Shown here in pieces: positions 8,744 through 17,584 of a stretch of 64,000 nucleotides of DNA. The stretch's first letter is position 1, and each line of letters opens with the position of its first letter. The stretch is from Pedobacter chinensis (lineage in GTDB: Bacteria; Bacteroidota; Bacteroidia; Sphingobacteriales; Sphingobacteriaceae), in NCBI RefSeq assembly GCF_003339865.1, contig NZ_QPKV01000003.1, positions 682,001 through 746,000 on the forward strand, read 5' to 3'. The position numbers and the translations under genes are program-made. The notes beneath the pieces were generated by a model. It was not told the DNA's origin and searched no databases. It saw nothing but the letters and a program-made list of their open reading frames with translations.

Positions 8744-9652
8744 TTAATTGTTTTTCGTGATATCCAGGAATAGGTTTTCGAGATCCTTACGTTGTTTGTA
8801 AAGACTGTAGATTGTAAAGCCGTTTTGAATAAGGAGTGTGTTCAGCTTGCCACTATCTTCTGCGGATGAAAATGGCAAAGTGATTTTTTTATCGGTTTTT
8901 GAAACAATTTCAAAACCTGAATTTGTTAAAAAGGCACTTGCATTTTCAACCTGATCTACTTCTATCTCTAACAATGGCTTACTCAGAAGATGAAGTTCAT
9001 CAATTGTGCCTTGAAATAACAGCTGTCCTTTATTGATAATGCCAACATGCGTTGCGGTTCTTTCAATTTCTGCAAGCAAATGACTGGAAACCAAAATGGT
9101 TTTGTTATGTTTTGCTGTTAATTCGATCATCAGGTTTCTGATTTCGATAATACCGTTGGGATCTAAGCCGTTTGTTGGTTCATCCAGTAACAACAATTCT
9201 GGATCTGAAACCAATGCCAGGGCAATGCCTAAGCGCTGTTTCATTCCTAAGGAATATTTATTCGATTTTTTATTTGCGGCATCGGTTAAACCAACCAATG
9301 CTAACATTTCATCAGCCTTAGCTTTTTTTATTCCTAATAAAATGCAGCGATTGATTAAATTCTCCTTGCCGGAGAGATGGCCATAAATAGCTGGTTGTTC
9401 TACCAATGCCCCAATTCGTTTAAGCGTTGCAATGCGATTACTGTTAATTTCTTTTCCAAAGATAAAAACCTGATCTACGGGAGACTTGAGCAAATTAAGC
9501 AGAATTTTTATTGTGGTTGTTTTTCCGGCACCATTTGGACCTAAAAAGCCGTATATACTGCCTTTTGGTACTTGTAATGATAAATCTTTAACTATGGTTT
9601 GGTTGCCGAAGTTAAAATTTAAACCTACAGTTTCGATTGCAAAATTACTCAT
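8744..9652 (-). CDS. ABC transporter ATP-binding protein
   Basis: A 302-residue ATPase with Walker A GPNGAGKTTT (about residue 37), Q-loop region EQPAIYGHLS, signature SLGMKQRLGIA, Walker B LLLLDEPTNGLDP and switch His in SSHLLAEIE. The C-terminal 80 residues are the extension typical of antibiotic-export subfamily ATPases. It sits between the 56-residue membrane protein gene (four-base gap) and the permease gene, on one transcript. Confidence 0.93.
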   Translation of the reverse strand: MSNFAIETVGLNFNFGNQTIVKDLSLQVPKGSIYGFLGPNGAGKTTTIKILLNLLKSPVDQVFIFGKEINSNRIATLKRIGALVEQPAIYGHLSGKENLINRCILLGIKKAKADEMLALVGLTDAANKKSNKYSLGMKQRLGIALALVSDPELLLLDEPTNGLDPNGIIEIRNLMIELTAKHNKTILVSSHLLAEIERTATHVGIINKGQLLFQGTIDELHLLSKPLLEIEVDQVENASAFLTNSGFEIVSKTDKKITLPFSSAEDSGKLNTLLIQNGFTIYSLYKQRKDLENLFLDITKNN

Positions 9653-9656
9653 TATA

Positions 9657-9827
9657 CTATTTGAAAATAGCAGTAGCTTGTTTCACAATGGCATTAGAGC
9701 TTGTTGCAGGTTTTACCACAACTTCAGCATCAGTTTGATTAGTATTAATCATAAGTGTTAAAATAAGCATCATAAATACTGGCAGTAATAAAAGTAAAAA
9801 TGGCGAAGTGTTTGCTAATTTTTTCAT
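9657..9827 (-). CDS. Small single-span membrane protein upstream of ABC transporter
   Basis: I choose the ATG at 9827, giving 56 residues beginning MKKLANTSPFLLLLLP. The frame extends to 9935, but that part has no membrane or domain signal. One hydrophobic helix (residues 8-27) is followed by a short soluble tail. The family is not recognised. It is the first gene of the ABC operon and could be a small transporter subunit or a lipid- or peptide-sensing partner. A near-match to the -7 box (TTCCTTTG on the minus strand, 9933-9940) lies upstream. Confidence 0.6.
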   Translation of the reverse strand: MKKLANTSPFLLLLLPVFMMLILTLMINTNQTDAEVVVKPATSSNAIVKQATAIFK

Positions 9828-9989
9828 GATCTGTTTATTTATTGTTAAGGCTATGAAACTATCATCAGCATTTGTTATGTTTTTTTTGTTGATTGCTGAT
9901 GATGGTTTCATGTTGTTTTCGTTTTGATGATTCAAAGGAACACAATGAAAATTTGCTGCTAAAATGTATTATACCAATTGTTCAAGATT

Positions 9990-10071
9990 CTAGATCAACT
10001 GGCATTTTTCTTGTTTGTCGATAAATTTTGCCGTTTCGACCGTTGGTAGAAAAAAAATGCCAGTTGGTAGA
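9990..10071. promoter_or_regulatory. LytTR-type operator repeats
   Basis: On the plus strand ACCGTTGGT (10040-10048) and CCAGTTGGT (10061-10069) are direct repeats 21 bp apart. They match the published LytTR-domain half-site [TA][AC][CA]GTTN[AG][TG] in 9 and 8 of 9 positions, with the 12-bp spacer known for AgrA-type sites. A third, inverted site (CCAGTTGAT on the minus strand) lies at about 9994-10003. They sit between the ABC operon and the lytS/lytR pair. A TATTTTGG-like -7 element lies at about 10100. Confidence 0.65.
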
Positions 10072-10165
10072 TTGTATGCTTTTAGAAAATAAAGTTTATT
10101 TATTTTGGGTGCACAAAAGAAATGATGAATAATCAGCATTTTTTTAAGTAATAGAAAGATTTTTC

Positions 10166-11200
10166 ATGAAGACAAATAAAGGTCCTTTAATTCTGCACTC
10201 TATTTTTTGGGGAATAATATTGATGATCGTAATTGCGAGCAATATTTTTGACAATTCTAAACATACGCTTACTGATTATTTTATTACTTATGTTGTGTAC
10301 GGTATTATTAATGTATCAATATTTTACCTGAATTACATTTTTTTAATTCCCGGATTAATAAAGAAAAGGAAAAAGTATTGGTTATATGTACTCGTATTTC
10401 TTTTCATTATTGCTCTTGCTGTAGTTGCTAAAACAGCTGTTGCTGTATTGTATCCTGATGATGTTTTAGTTTATATTGGATCTAAGGGGAAGAAAATAGA
10501 AATTCCTATTCATAACTTCATCATTGCTGTAACCTTTCTCTCTGGGTTTTTTATGATCAGCAGCTGTATTATAAAATTCACAATCGATTGGTTTTCCAGT
10601 GAGCGCATTCAGCGTAATCTGGAAAGCGAGCGCCGGGAAATGGAGTTGCAATTTTTGAAATCACAATTAAATCCACACTTTCTTTTCAATTCATTAAATA
10701 ACATTTATTCGCTTGCCTACCAAAAATCAGAAAAAACTGCTGATGCGATTATGAAACTTTCGGAAATTATGCGATACATGATATATGAAAGCAACACGCC
10801 AACGGTAGCATTAAGCAAGGAAGTTGATTATTTAACAAACTATATTGAGTTGCAGAAAATCAGGTTTAAAGATGGTGCTTATATAGAACTTACTTTAAAT
10901 GGAGAAATTGATGATCAAAAGATTGTTCCGCTGATGTTGATTTCTTTTGTTGAAAATGCTTTTAAACACGGTGTGGTAAACGATCCTGAAAATCCCGTTA
11001 AAATTAACATCATTGCGAATCAGAAAATTCTTCATTTCAGTGTGATTAATAAGAAGAATCAACAGAACAAAGATGCGCAGGGTGGAGTTGGATTAACCAA
11101 TGTTGAAAGAAGATTACAGCTTGTTTACCCTGACAGATATAAATTAAATGTTGTAAATTCGGCTACTCATTATACCTGTGAACTGATGATTGATATTTAA
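10166..11200 (+). CDS. LytS/YehU-type sensor histidine kinase
   Basis: A 344-residue kinase with four N-terminal membrane helices (about residues 10-135), a coiled segment (RIQRNLESERREMELQFLKS) and the His_kinase domain of the LytS class with the phospho-acceptor His in QLNPHFLFNSLNNIYSL. The ATPase part has FVENAFKHG and GGVGLTNVERRL. Proteins of this class sense envelope or membrane state. The partner LytTR response regulator gene follows after 59 bp. Confidence 0.92.
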   Translation: MKTNKGPLILHSIFWGIILMIVIASNIFDNSKHTLTDYFITYVVYGIINVSIFYLNYIFLIPGLIKKRKKYWLYVLVFLFIIALAVVAKTAVAVLYPDDVLVYIGSKGKKIEIPIHNFIIAVTFLSGFFMISSCIIKFTIDWFSSERIQRNLESERREMELQFLKSQLNPHFLFNSLNNIYSLAYQKSEKTADAIMKLSEIMRYMIYESNTPTVALSKEVDYLTNYIELQKIRFKDGAYIELTLNGEIDDQKIVPLMLISFVENAFKHGVVNDPENPVKINIIANQKILHFSVINKKNQQNKDAQGGVGLTNVERRLQLVYPDRYKLNVVNSATHYTCELMIDI

Positions 11201-11259
11201 TTCGGAACCAATACGGAGCGAATTCAATAAAAAATCATTAATTAAAATTTAAACCTAAA

Positions 11260-12009
11260 ATGAACTTAAATTGTATTGTTGTTGATGATGAGCCTTTAGC
11301 GCTTGATATTTTGCAGGATTATATTTCTAAAGTACCATTTTTAACGTTAGTTAAAAGGTGTGAAAATCCAATTGAAGCGCTGCAAGTTGTTCAAGGCGGT
11401 GGTATTGATCTGGTATTTCTGGATATTCAAATGCCAGAATTAACGGGAATTCAATTTTTGAAAATCGCCGGGAATAAATGCCATTACATTTTAACTACCG
11501 CTTATCCTCAATATGCTTTAGAAAGCTATGATTTAAATGTTTCTGATTATTTATTGAAACCAATTGCTTTCGATCGTTTTTATAAAGCGGTAGAAAAAGT
11601 ACACAATCAGTTTAAGCCAGTTGAGGTTCCGGCCAGCGTAGCACAGCCAATTGTTACACCTGCCCCTTTTTCAGCTCCGGCCAACCCTGTTCAGGATTAT
11701 ATTTTCGTTAAAACCGAGCACAAAATCCAGAAAATTTACCTTCACAACATCTTATATATTGAAGGATTGAAAGATTATATTTCCATTTTTACTAAAGATG
11801 AGCGTGTTATCACACTGCAAAGTATGAAGAAGATGGAAGAGGCACTACCCCAAAGCCAATTCATTCGGGTACACAAATCTTACATTGTGGCTGTTGATAA
11901 AATTGAAAGTATAGAGCGCAGCAGAATTACGATCAATCAAAAAATCATTCCTGTTGGAGATACTTACAGAGATGAGTTTTTCAGGGTAATAGGAAATAAG
12001 AATATTTAA
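11260..12009 (+). CDS. LytTR family response regulator
   Basis: A 249-residue regulator: receiver domain with Asp55 (LVFLDIQMPE) and YLLKPI, a Pro/Ala-rich linker (about residues 125-147), and a LytTR DNA-binding domain (YIFVKTEHKIQKIYLHNILY, then FIRVHKSYIVAVDKI). It is co-oriented with its kinase. The LytTR-type repeats at 9990-10071 are the natural candidate binding sites, which would make it control itself, the divergent ABC operon, or both. Confidence 0.93.
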   Translation: MNLNCIVVDDEPLALDILQDYISKVPFLTLVKRCENPIEALQVVQGGGIDLVFLDIQMPELTGIQFLKIAGNKCHYILTTAYPQYALESYDLNVSDYLLKPIAFDRFYKAVEKVHNQFKPVEVPASVAQPIVTPAPFSAPANPVQDYIFVKTEHKIQKIYLHNILYIEGLKDYISIFTKDERVITLQSMKKMEEALPQSQFIRVHKSYIVAVDKIESIERSRITINQKIIPVGDTYRDEFFRVIGNKNI

Positions 12010-12082
12010 TTCCGGGTTGAGAGTCAAATATTGGAAAACATGATGTTAGGTTCGTAAATGTATTGATACTAGAATCTAAATA

Positions 12083-12829
12083 CTATAAAAGCACTTCTTG
12101 TCCTAAAACTTTTCTGATTTCAGTTTCTGCTTCCAAAGTAATTTCGTTTGGTGTTTTTACGCCCGGTTCAATTGGCTTTAAAACCGTCCATTTTAATGCG
12201 TTGCCTGCTGTGAGCGGAAACACGCCAAAGCGTACAATTTTCCAGGAGTTTTCAATTGCCACCGGAACAACCAAAGCATTAGGTACAGCCTTTAAAAGGG
12301 TTGCAATTCCGCCAAATTGAAATGGCTTGACCTGACCATCTTTCGCCCTGGTTCCTTCCGGGAAAATCACGGTGCTCCAGTTGTTTTCTTTCATTCTGCG
12401 GCCTAGTTTAATGATTTCGGAAATGGCTTGTTTGTTATCTTTCCTGTTGATGTTTGCACCACCACCTAAACGTAAATTGATGGATATGGACGGAATTCCT
12501 TTCGTCAACTCTATTTTAGAAATGAATTTTGCACTGTGTTTTCTCAAAAACCAGATCAACGCCGGAATATCGTACATGCTTTGATGATTCGCTGCAAATA
12601 TGATTGGCCTGTCTGTTGGTAAATTATAATCGTTTTTAAATGTGATGGTGTTTAAAAGAAATAACTGGCAATAGGTTAAAAAGAAATTCAATATATCAAC
12701 AGAAGTTTTATGTGCTTTATAGCCAAAAAGTTTGTAGCAAATCCATTGAATGGGGTGGAAAATGCAAAGCACCAATCCGAAAAAAATATAAAAAACTGGA
12801 CTAAGGAGATATCCGAAAAGTTTACTCAT
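12083..12829 (-). CDS. 1-acyl-sn-glycerol-3-phosphate acyltransferase (PlsC-like)
   Basis: A 248-residue membrane-bound acyltransferase. The catalytic HX4D motif appears as NHQSMYD (about residues 83-89), the glycerophosphate-binding motif as FPEGTR (about residue 158), and VPVAI near residue 190. Two N-terminal hydrophobic segments anchor it in the inner membrane. It transfers an acyl chain to lysophosphatidate in phospholipid synthesis. It stands alone, convergent with the LytTR regulator gene. Confidence 0.88.
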   Translation of the reverse strand: MSKLFGYLLSPVFYIFFGLVLCIFHPIQWICYKLFGYKAHKTSVDILNFFLTYCQLFLLNTITFKNDYNLPTDRPIIFAANHQSMYDIPALIWFLRKHSAKFISKIELTKGIPSISINLRLGGGANINRKDNKQAISEIIKLGRRMKENNWSTVIFPEGTRAKDGQVKPFQFGGIATLLKAVPNALVVPVAIENSWKIVRFGVFPLTAGNALKWTVLKPIEPGVKTPNEITLEAETEIRKVLGQEVLL

Positions 12830-12919
12830 TTTAAGGTTTAAATATTAACGCAAAGATAATGAATAATTATTCTGGTTCTTTGAAGATGTATTTTTCTTCA
12901 AATTCTATTTCAAAAGCTT

Positions 12920-13327
12920 TTAAAAATTGGTGTACTCATCCAGAAAGGTTTCTTTTTTATGGTGTTCTTTTTGATTTTGGATATAATGAATTACTTTAGG
13001 AACATGACTTTTTGAATAGGAAAATGCGCCATAACCTTCTTGCCAGGAAAACTTTGATTTTAAGAAACCCTGGTCGTTAATCCATTTTGAACTCTCGGTT
13101 TTTACATTTTGAATTAAACTTGAAATAGATTGATGTGTGCGTAAACCAACAAGGATATGGATATGATCTGGCATGTTGTTTATTTGAATCATCTTATGAT
13201 TATTGGCTTGTATAATGCCTGTGATGTATTTCAACAATCTTTCTTCCCATTCTTTACCAATTAAAGCTGCACGGTATTTAACTGCAAAAACAAATTGGAT
13301 GTGGATTTGGGTGTAGGTGTTAGGCAT
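12920..13327 (-). CDS. REP-associated tyrosine transposase (RAYT, Y1/HUH), C-terminus frameshifted
   Basis: A 135-residue Y1-transposase of the IS200/RAYT type. The HUH motif is HIH in MPDHIHILVG (about residues 53-62), and the candidate catalytic tyrosine is in VIHYIQNQ (about residue 115). The frame stops after DEYTNF because of TTTTTAA; adding one T to that run reopens an 18-residue tail (LKAFEIEFEEKYIFKEPE) ending at 12867, the ending I expect for this family. So one base has probably been lost from a T run. The nuclease core is intact. It lies directly beside an array of palindromic repeats that are its probable substrates. Confidence 0.85.
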   Translation of the reverse strand: MPNTYTQIHIQFVFAVKYRAALIGKEWEERLLKYITGIIQANNHKMIQINNMPDHIHILVGLRTHQSISSLIQNVKTESSKWINDQGFLKSKFSWQEGYGAFSYSKSHVPKVIHYIQNQKEHHKKETFLDEYTNF

Positions 13328-13339
13328 ATCGTTTTTTTT

Positions 13340-14070
13340 TCAAGATAATTAATTTCACGAAACGTTCCTACGGAACGAAAAAACATTTCATTATTTGTGC
13401 TACCCAGGAGATGTCCCTATTGGGACATTCATGAGCGCAAATATCCTGTAGTTTTACACTCCTCGGCAGAAAAATTACCGGTAAAAGCTCTCTATTTGGA
13501 TATGCATTAACGCAAAATATTCCGTATAATATGTTCTCGGTAAAAAATACAGGTAAAATGCCCCTATCGGGACATGCATGAATGCAAATATCTTGTAGTT
13601 TTACACTCCTCGGTAGAAAAAATTACCGTTGAAAGTGCTCTATGGCGATAAGCATGAACGTAAAATATCCCGTAGAATAGTTCTCGGCAGAAAAAAATAC
13701 CGAGGAAATGCCCCTATTGGGACATGCATGAACGCAAAATGCCCTGTAGGAGATATCTTCGGTAGAAAAAAATACCGATGAATGTTCTCTATTTGGATAT
13801 GCATGAATGCAAAATATTCCGTAGAATAGTTCTCGGTAAAAAAAATTACCAGTGAAAGCTCTCTATGGCGATATGCATGAACGTAAAATATCCCGTAGAA
13901 TAGTTTCTCGGCAGAAAAAAAATACCGAGGAAATGTCCCTATCGGGATATGCATGAACGCAAAATATCCTGTAGAATATATCATCGGCAGAAAAAAATAC
14001 CGAAGAAATGCCCCTATTGGGATATGCATGAACGTAAAATATCCCGTAGGGATATATCCTGGGTAGAAAA
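13340..14070. repeat. REP-like palindromic repeat array, about 74-bp period
   Basis: About nine to ten units recur every 72-78 bp. Each holds a CCCTATTGGGACATGCATGA segment, a GAACGCAAAATATCCCGTAG segment, then a CTCGGCAGAAAAAAATACCG hairpin. The array begins with a GTTCCTACGGAAC palindrome at 13365 just upstream of the transposase gene. One 148-codon open frame (13640-14086, minus) exists only because unit lengths are nearly multiples of three. Confidence 0.85.
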
Positions 14071-14500
14071 AAATCCGTAGGAACATTTGGTGGTTATGAT
14101 GGTGTCAATGATGGAAATTGCGCTTTGACGGCATGTTAACGATCTGGAATATCCTATTTACATTTCACGAGAGGTTCCCGTGGAACGAAAAAACATTTGC
14201 TACCCAGGAGATGTCCCTATTGGGACATGCATGAATGCAAAATATCGCGTAGGGATATATCTTGGATAAAAAAAAATGATGTGTTTTTTATGTTCCGTAG
14301 GAACATTTGGTGGTTATAATGGTGTCAATGATGGAAATTGCGCTTTGACGGCATGTAACGATCTGGAATATCCTATTTACATTTCACGAAATGTCTTATC
14401 GGAATATGCATGAACGCAAAATATCCCGTAGGGATATATCCTGGGTAAAAAAAATGATGTATTTTTTTTATGTTCCATAGGAACATTTGGTGTAATCATG
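14040..14500. repeat. Composite REP modules in direct repeat
   Basis: The segment from TCCGTAGGAACATTTGGTGG through CGATCTGGAATATCC occurs at 14072-14173 and again at about 14302-14391, separated by palindromes (TGTCCCTATTGGGACA, ATATCCCGTAGGGATAT). A partial third GTTCCATAGGAAC unit ends the block near 14490. Another copy in inverse orientation lies at 63190-63445. Confidence 0.8.
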
Positions 14501-14510
14501 ACATTTGGAA

Positions 14511-15065
14511 TTATATTAAATTTTCCAGCATCATCAATTTTGCTTTTAAAATGGCTGCAACACTCATCGAGTCGGTAATTTCGTTATTTAAAACCATTTG
14601 ATAGGCTTCATCAAAAGGGATTTTCTTAACCACTAATTGCTCGGTTTCCTCGGGCATTGCAATGCCCTGAATAAGATCAGTTGCTATATAAATAATACTC
14701 AGTTCATCACTGACGGAATTGGAAAGATGCATGCGCTGTATTTCTTTCCAGTTTCTGGCACTCATTCCGGTTTCTTCCAATAATTCCCTTCTTGCGCTTT
14801 CTAATGGGTCTTCGTTTAAAGGCCCTCCACCTTCTGGAATTTCCCAGCTGTAAGTTTTCAAGGGAAATCGATATTGTCCAACCAACCAGGTGTTATAGTG
14901 CTCATCCAACGGTAAAATTCCAATGGCTAAATTTTTGAAATGAACCTCGCCATAAATTCCGTTACCACCAGATGGATTGATGACCTGATGTTCGGTTACC
15001 TTAATCCAATTGTTGTCATATTTAATCTCACTATCAAGTGTTTTCCAGGGATTTTGTTCTTCCAT
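14511..15065 (-). CDS. NUDIX hydrolase, ADP-ribose pyrophosphatase type
   Basis: A 184-residue protein with a complete NUDIX box, GX5EX7REUXEEXGU, running from GGGPLNEDP to RRELLEETGM (about residues 80-102). The flanking segments (YRFPLKTYSWEIPEGG, then AMPEETEQLVVKKIPFDEA) are those of ADP-ribose or nucleoside-diphosphate-sugar pyrophosphatases. It probably hydrolyses ADP-ribose-like metabolites in the cytoplasm. It ends near the REP repeats and starts 36 bp from the end of the receptor gene at 15101. Confidence 0.9.
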   Translation of the reverse strand: MEEQNPWKTLDSEIKYDNNWIKVTEHQVINPSGGNGIYGEVHFKNLAIGILPLDEHYNTWLVGQYRFPLKTYSWEIPEGGGPLNEDPLESARRELLEETGMSARNWKEIQRMHLSNSVSDELSIIYIATDLIQGIAMPEETEQLVVKKIPFDEAYQMVLNNEITDSMSVAAILKAKLMMLENLI

Positions 15066-15100
15066 GCTGCAAATTAATAATATCCATGGCGAAATAAAAT

Positions 15101-17524
15101 TTATTGCGGTTTTGTGGCCGCTGGTGGCGGAATCTTCTTCGCTATTTTTGTAAACCTGTAGTTTAAACTAAAAATGAAGTTTTGCGTATTATTGGTAGAG
15201 AAATTCTGGAGTCTAAAGTTTTCTCCTTCATTGTACAATGTATTATTGCGGTTTCCAAATACATCATTTAGTGTAATCCTGAAATTTAGTCTGTTGCTCA
15301 TGAACATCTTCCTGGCCGAGAAACTCGAAGTGACAGAACCCTTGTTTCTTCCTTGCGCATTGACATTATTGGCATAATTAAGATTCGATTCGAAGGCCGT
15401 TTTTTGCGGTAACTGCATCGAAAAACCAAAACTTCCTCTTAAACTCAAACCATCTCTATTCAGAGCACTGTTAAGTTTAGAAGTATATTTGCTTTGAATA
15501 ACGCTGAGGTTACCATTAGCGGATATTTTGTTTGTAGGGCGGTAATTGCCAATTAAAATTAAAGCCAATGAATTGTTGGTTCCAACATTGTCAAAGGTGT
15601 TTTCCGATCGGGCAGAACTTGATCCAGGAATCAGCACCACTGTTCTGTATCGTTCAATTACACCCTGACTGGTAGAATAGGAAAGTCGCGGTGTGAATGA
15701 CCATTTTTGGCCAAACGCACCAAAACTAAGATCCATTTGATGCGTGTATGCCGGAGAAAGGTTTGGATTTCCGTAAGAGATGTTCAAGGTATCTACATTA
15801 TTGACCTGCGGATTCAACGCATTTTCTCTCGGGCGATTGATTCGAACACTGTAGGTGGCGCCAAAATTATATCGCTTTCTGAAAAAACGGTTAAGTGATA
15901 AATTTGGAAAAACACTTAAATAAGGCTTAACATTATAATTTTCTCCGGTTGAAAGATCGAAAGCAACATCTGTTAATTCTGTTCTGATCCCGGTTTTTAT
16001 TCCCCACCCTGCGTTCCGATAATTGTAGGAAGCGTAGCCTGCAAAAATATTTTCGTTGTACAGAAACTGGTTACTTAGCCTATTGTTGGTAACAAATTGC
16101 TCTGTTTGAAAATTGAAATTTTGTACCAGTAAATCATTATCATTTTTTCGGTAGTTGTAAGCCAAACCAAGTTCTATACGATCTCTTTTTTTAAAAACTG
16201 GTTTATCGTAATCGAGATTGAAGGTTAAGCCGTTATTGCCAATATCATTGTTGTTTTGTTGCAAAGTTGGTTTTGAAACTCCTGTTGGTGCATAAGTTGT
16301 ATTATAACTTCTAAGGTCTAAGCTCCCATTGGTATTGAAAGTTAAGCCGAGCGATAAATTTCCACCACTTGTATCGGTTTGTAGCTTATAATCAGCATTG
16401 ATTACGAAATTATTACTCTTTCCGTTTCCAGAGTTTACCTGGTTTCGTAACCGTTTCTCAATTAATTCCTGATTCAGATAATGAAGATCGTTAGTTGAGT
16501 TTGAAGAGGATTTGTTATCATTAAGATTGGTTGATAAGCGGAGGTTTTGCTTTGGAGTAATATCCCAATCGAAACCTAATCTAAAGTTTGCACCTCTGTT
16601 TTTGTTTTTGTAACCACCAAACTGATCGTAATAAAAAGTAGTATCAGGAAAAAAGTTTTCACGATAGCTGTGGTTGTCTCCTCGGCCAACATTATAACGA
16701 TAGGCTGCACTCCCGTTTATTGCATAAGATTTACCCCGATAAGAAGCATTGGTATTGGCATTTCCATTTCCTTGTACCCCGCCAGCAACTCCAATATTTC
16801 CATTAAAACCAACTTTAAAGCCTTTTTTCATTACAATGTTGATAATGCCCTCGCCGTCGCCACTATATTTTGCGGGTGGATTGGTAAGTACTTCAATTTT
16901 TTCAATCGCATCAGAAGGTAAAACATTTAACAAATCTGCGATATTGGATGTCATATAATCAGAGGGTTTCCCATCAATAAAAACACGTGTGCTTTTTTTG
17001 CCGGCAATGGTTGCGTTTCCGTCAATATCTACCTGAACCATTGGTACATTCTTTAAAACATCAGTGGCTGTACTTCCTTCAGCTAAAAGAGATGAGCCAA
17101 CGTTATAAGTTACACCATCTGCTCCAAATTCGATAGTTGGTTTTTGAACGGTTATGGTTACTTCCTGTAAGGAATTTTGTTCGGAACTTAATTTTAAAGA
17201 ACCAAGGTTTTTATCAAAATCTTTTTCAGTGATGACTATTCCATTCACAATCAATGGAGCATAACCCACAAAACTTATTTTGATCCGGTAATTACCGGGC
17301 TTTAAATTTTTTATGCTGAAAAAACCATCTTCATCAGTTGCAGAGGTAATTAATGGTTGCTCTGTACCCTCAAGATAAACGGATATAATTGCTGATGGAA
17401 TTGATAATCCACCAACTTCTTCTACAACTTTTCCGCTTATTACTCCTTTTTCGGCCGAAAATGCAGAGGTGCCGAAAAGGAAAACCAACAGAAAGAAATA
17501 TAATTTCGGGAGACGTTTTTTCAA
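15101..17524 (-). CDS. Outer-membrane beta-barrel receptor with carboxypeptidase-regulatory-like domain
   Basis: An 807-residue protein: signal peptide (MKKRLPKLYFFLLVFLFGTSAFS), an N-terminal carboxypeptidase-D-regulatory-like domain (GVISGKVVEEVGGLSIPSAI to VGYAPLIVNG), a TonB-dependent receptor plug (VLKNVPMVQVDIDGNATIAG, IDGKPSDYM, IEKIEVLTNPPAKYSGDGEG) and a long barrel of the OMP_b-brl_3 type. These are TonB-linked receptors of unknown substrate and lack a SusD partner here. The gene follows a second protein of the same architecture, from which a terminator separates it. Confidence 0.88.
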   Translation of the reverse strand: MKKRLPKLYFFLLVFLFGTSAFSAEKGVISGKVVEEVGGLSIPSAIISVYLEGTEQPLITSATDEDGFFSIKNLKPGNYRIKISFVGYAPLIVNGIVITEKDFDKNLGSLKLSSEQNSLQEVTITVQKPTIEFGADGVTYNVGSSLLAEGSTATDVLKNVPMVQVDIDGNATIAGKKSTRVFIDGKPSDYMTSNIADLLNVLPSDAIEKIEVLTNPPAKYSGDGEGIINIVMKKGFKVGFNGNIGVAGGVQGNGNANTNASYRGKSYAINGSAAYRYNVGRGDNHSYRENFFPDTTFYYDQFGGYKNKNRGANFRLGFDWDITPKQNLRLSTNLNDNKSSSNSTNDLHYLNQELIEKRLRNQVNSGNGKSNNFVINADYKLQTDTSGGNLSLGLTFNTNGSLDLRSYNTTYAPTGVSKPTLQQNNNDIGNNGLTFNLDYDKPVFKKRDRIELGLAYNYRKNDNDLLVQNFNFQTEQFVTNNRLSNQFLYNENIFAGYASYNYRNAGWGIKTGIRTELTDVAFDLSTGENYNVKPYLSVFPNLSLNRFFRKRYNFGATYSVRINRPRENALNPQVNNVDTLNISYGNPNLSPAYTHQMDLSFGAFGQKWSFTPRLSYSTSQGVIERYRTVVLIPGSSSARSENTFDNVGTNNSLALILIGNYRPTNKISANGNLSVIQSKYTSKLNSALNRDGLSLRGSFGFSMQLPQKTAFESNLNYANNVNAQGRNKGSVTSSFSARKMFMSNRLNFRITLNDVFGNRNNTLYNEGENFRLQNFSTNNTQNFIFSLNYRFTKIAKKIPPPAATKPQ

Positions 17525-17541
17525 TGTTTGGTTTGGTTTAT

Positions 17542-17579
17542 AAAAAAGGCGTTTAAACTAAGTTTTTAAACGCCTTTTT
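17542..17579 (-). terminator. Intrinsic terminator between the two receptor genes
   Basis: AAAAAAGGCGTTTAAA and TTTAAACGCCTTTTT form a near-perfect hairpin with T runs on both strands. It lies just after the stop of the upstream receptor gene (17585) and before the start of the next (17524). Confidence 0.85.
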
Positions 17580-17584
17580 CAAAA

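Noticed and set aside
9828..9935. Longer form (92 residues) of the small membrane protein
   Set aside because: The extra 36 residues are polar and lack a translation signal; the 56-residue form starts right at the membrane helix and leaves room for a promoter.
13640..14086. A 148-codon open frame on the minus strand with recurring FAFMHIPIG-type segments
   Set aside because: It is a translation of the palindromic repeat array, whose unit length happens to keep the frame; composition is unlike a gene and there is no start context.
13340..14500. Possible CRISPR array
   Set aside because: The units are palindromic and recur at about 74 bp, but the intervening sequence also repeats, so there are no unique spacers, and no cas gene is near.
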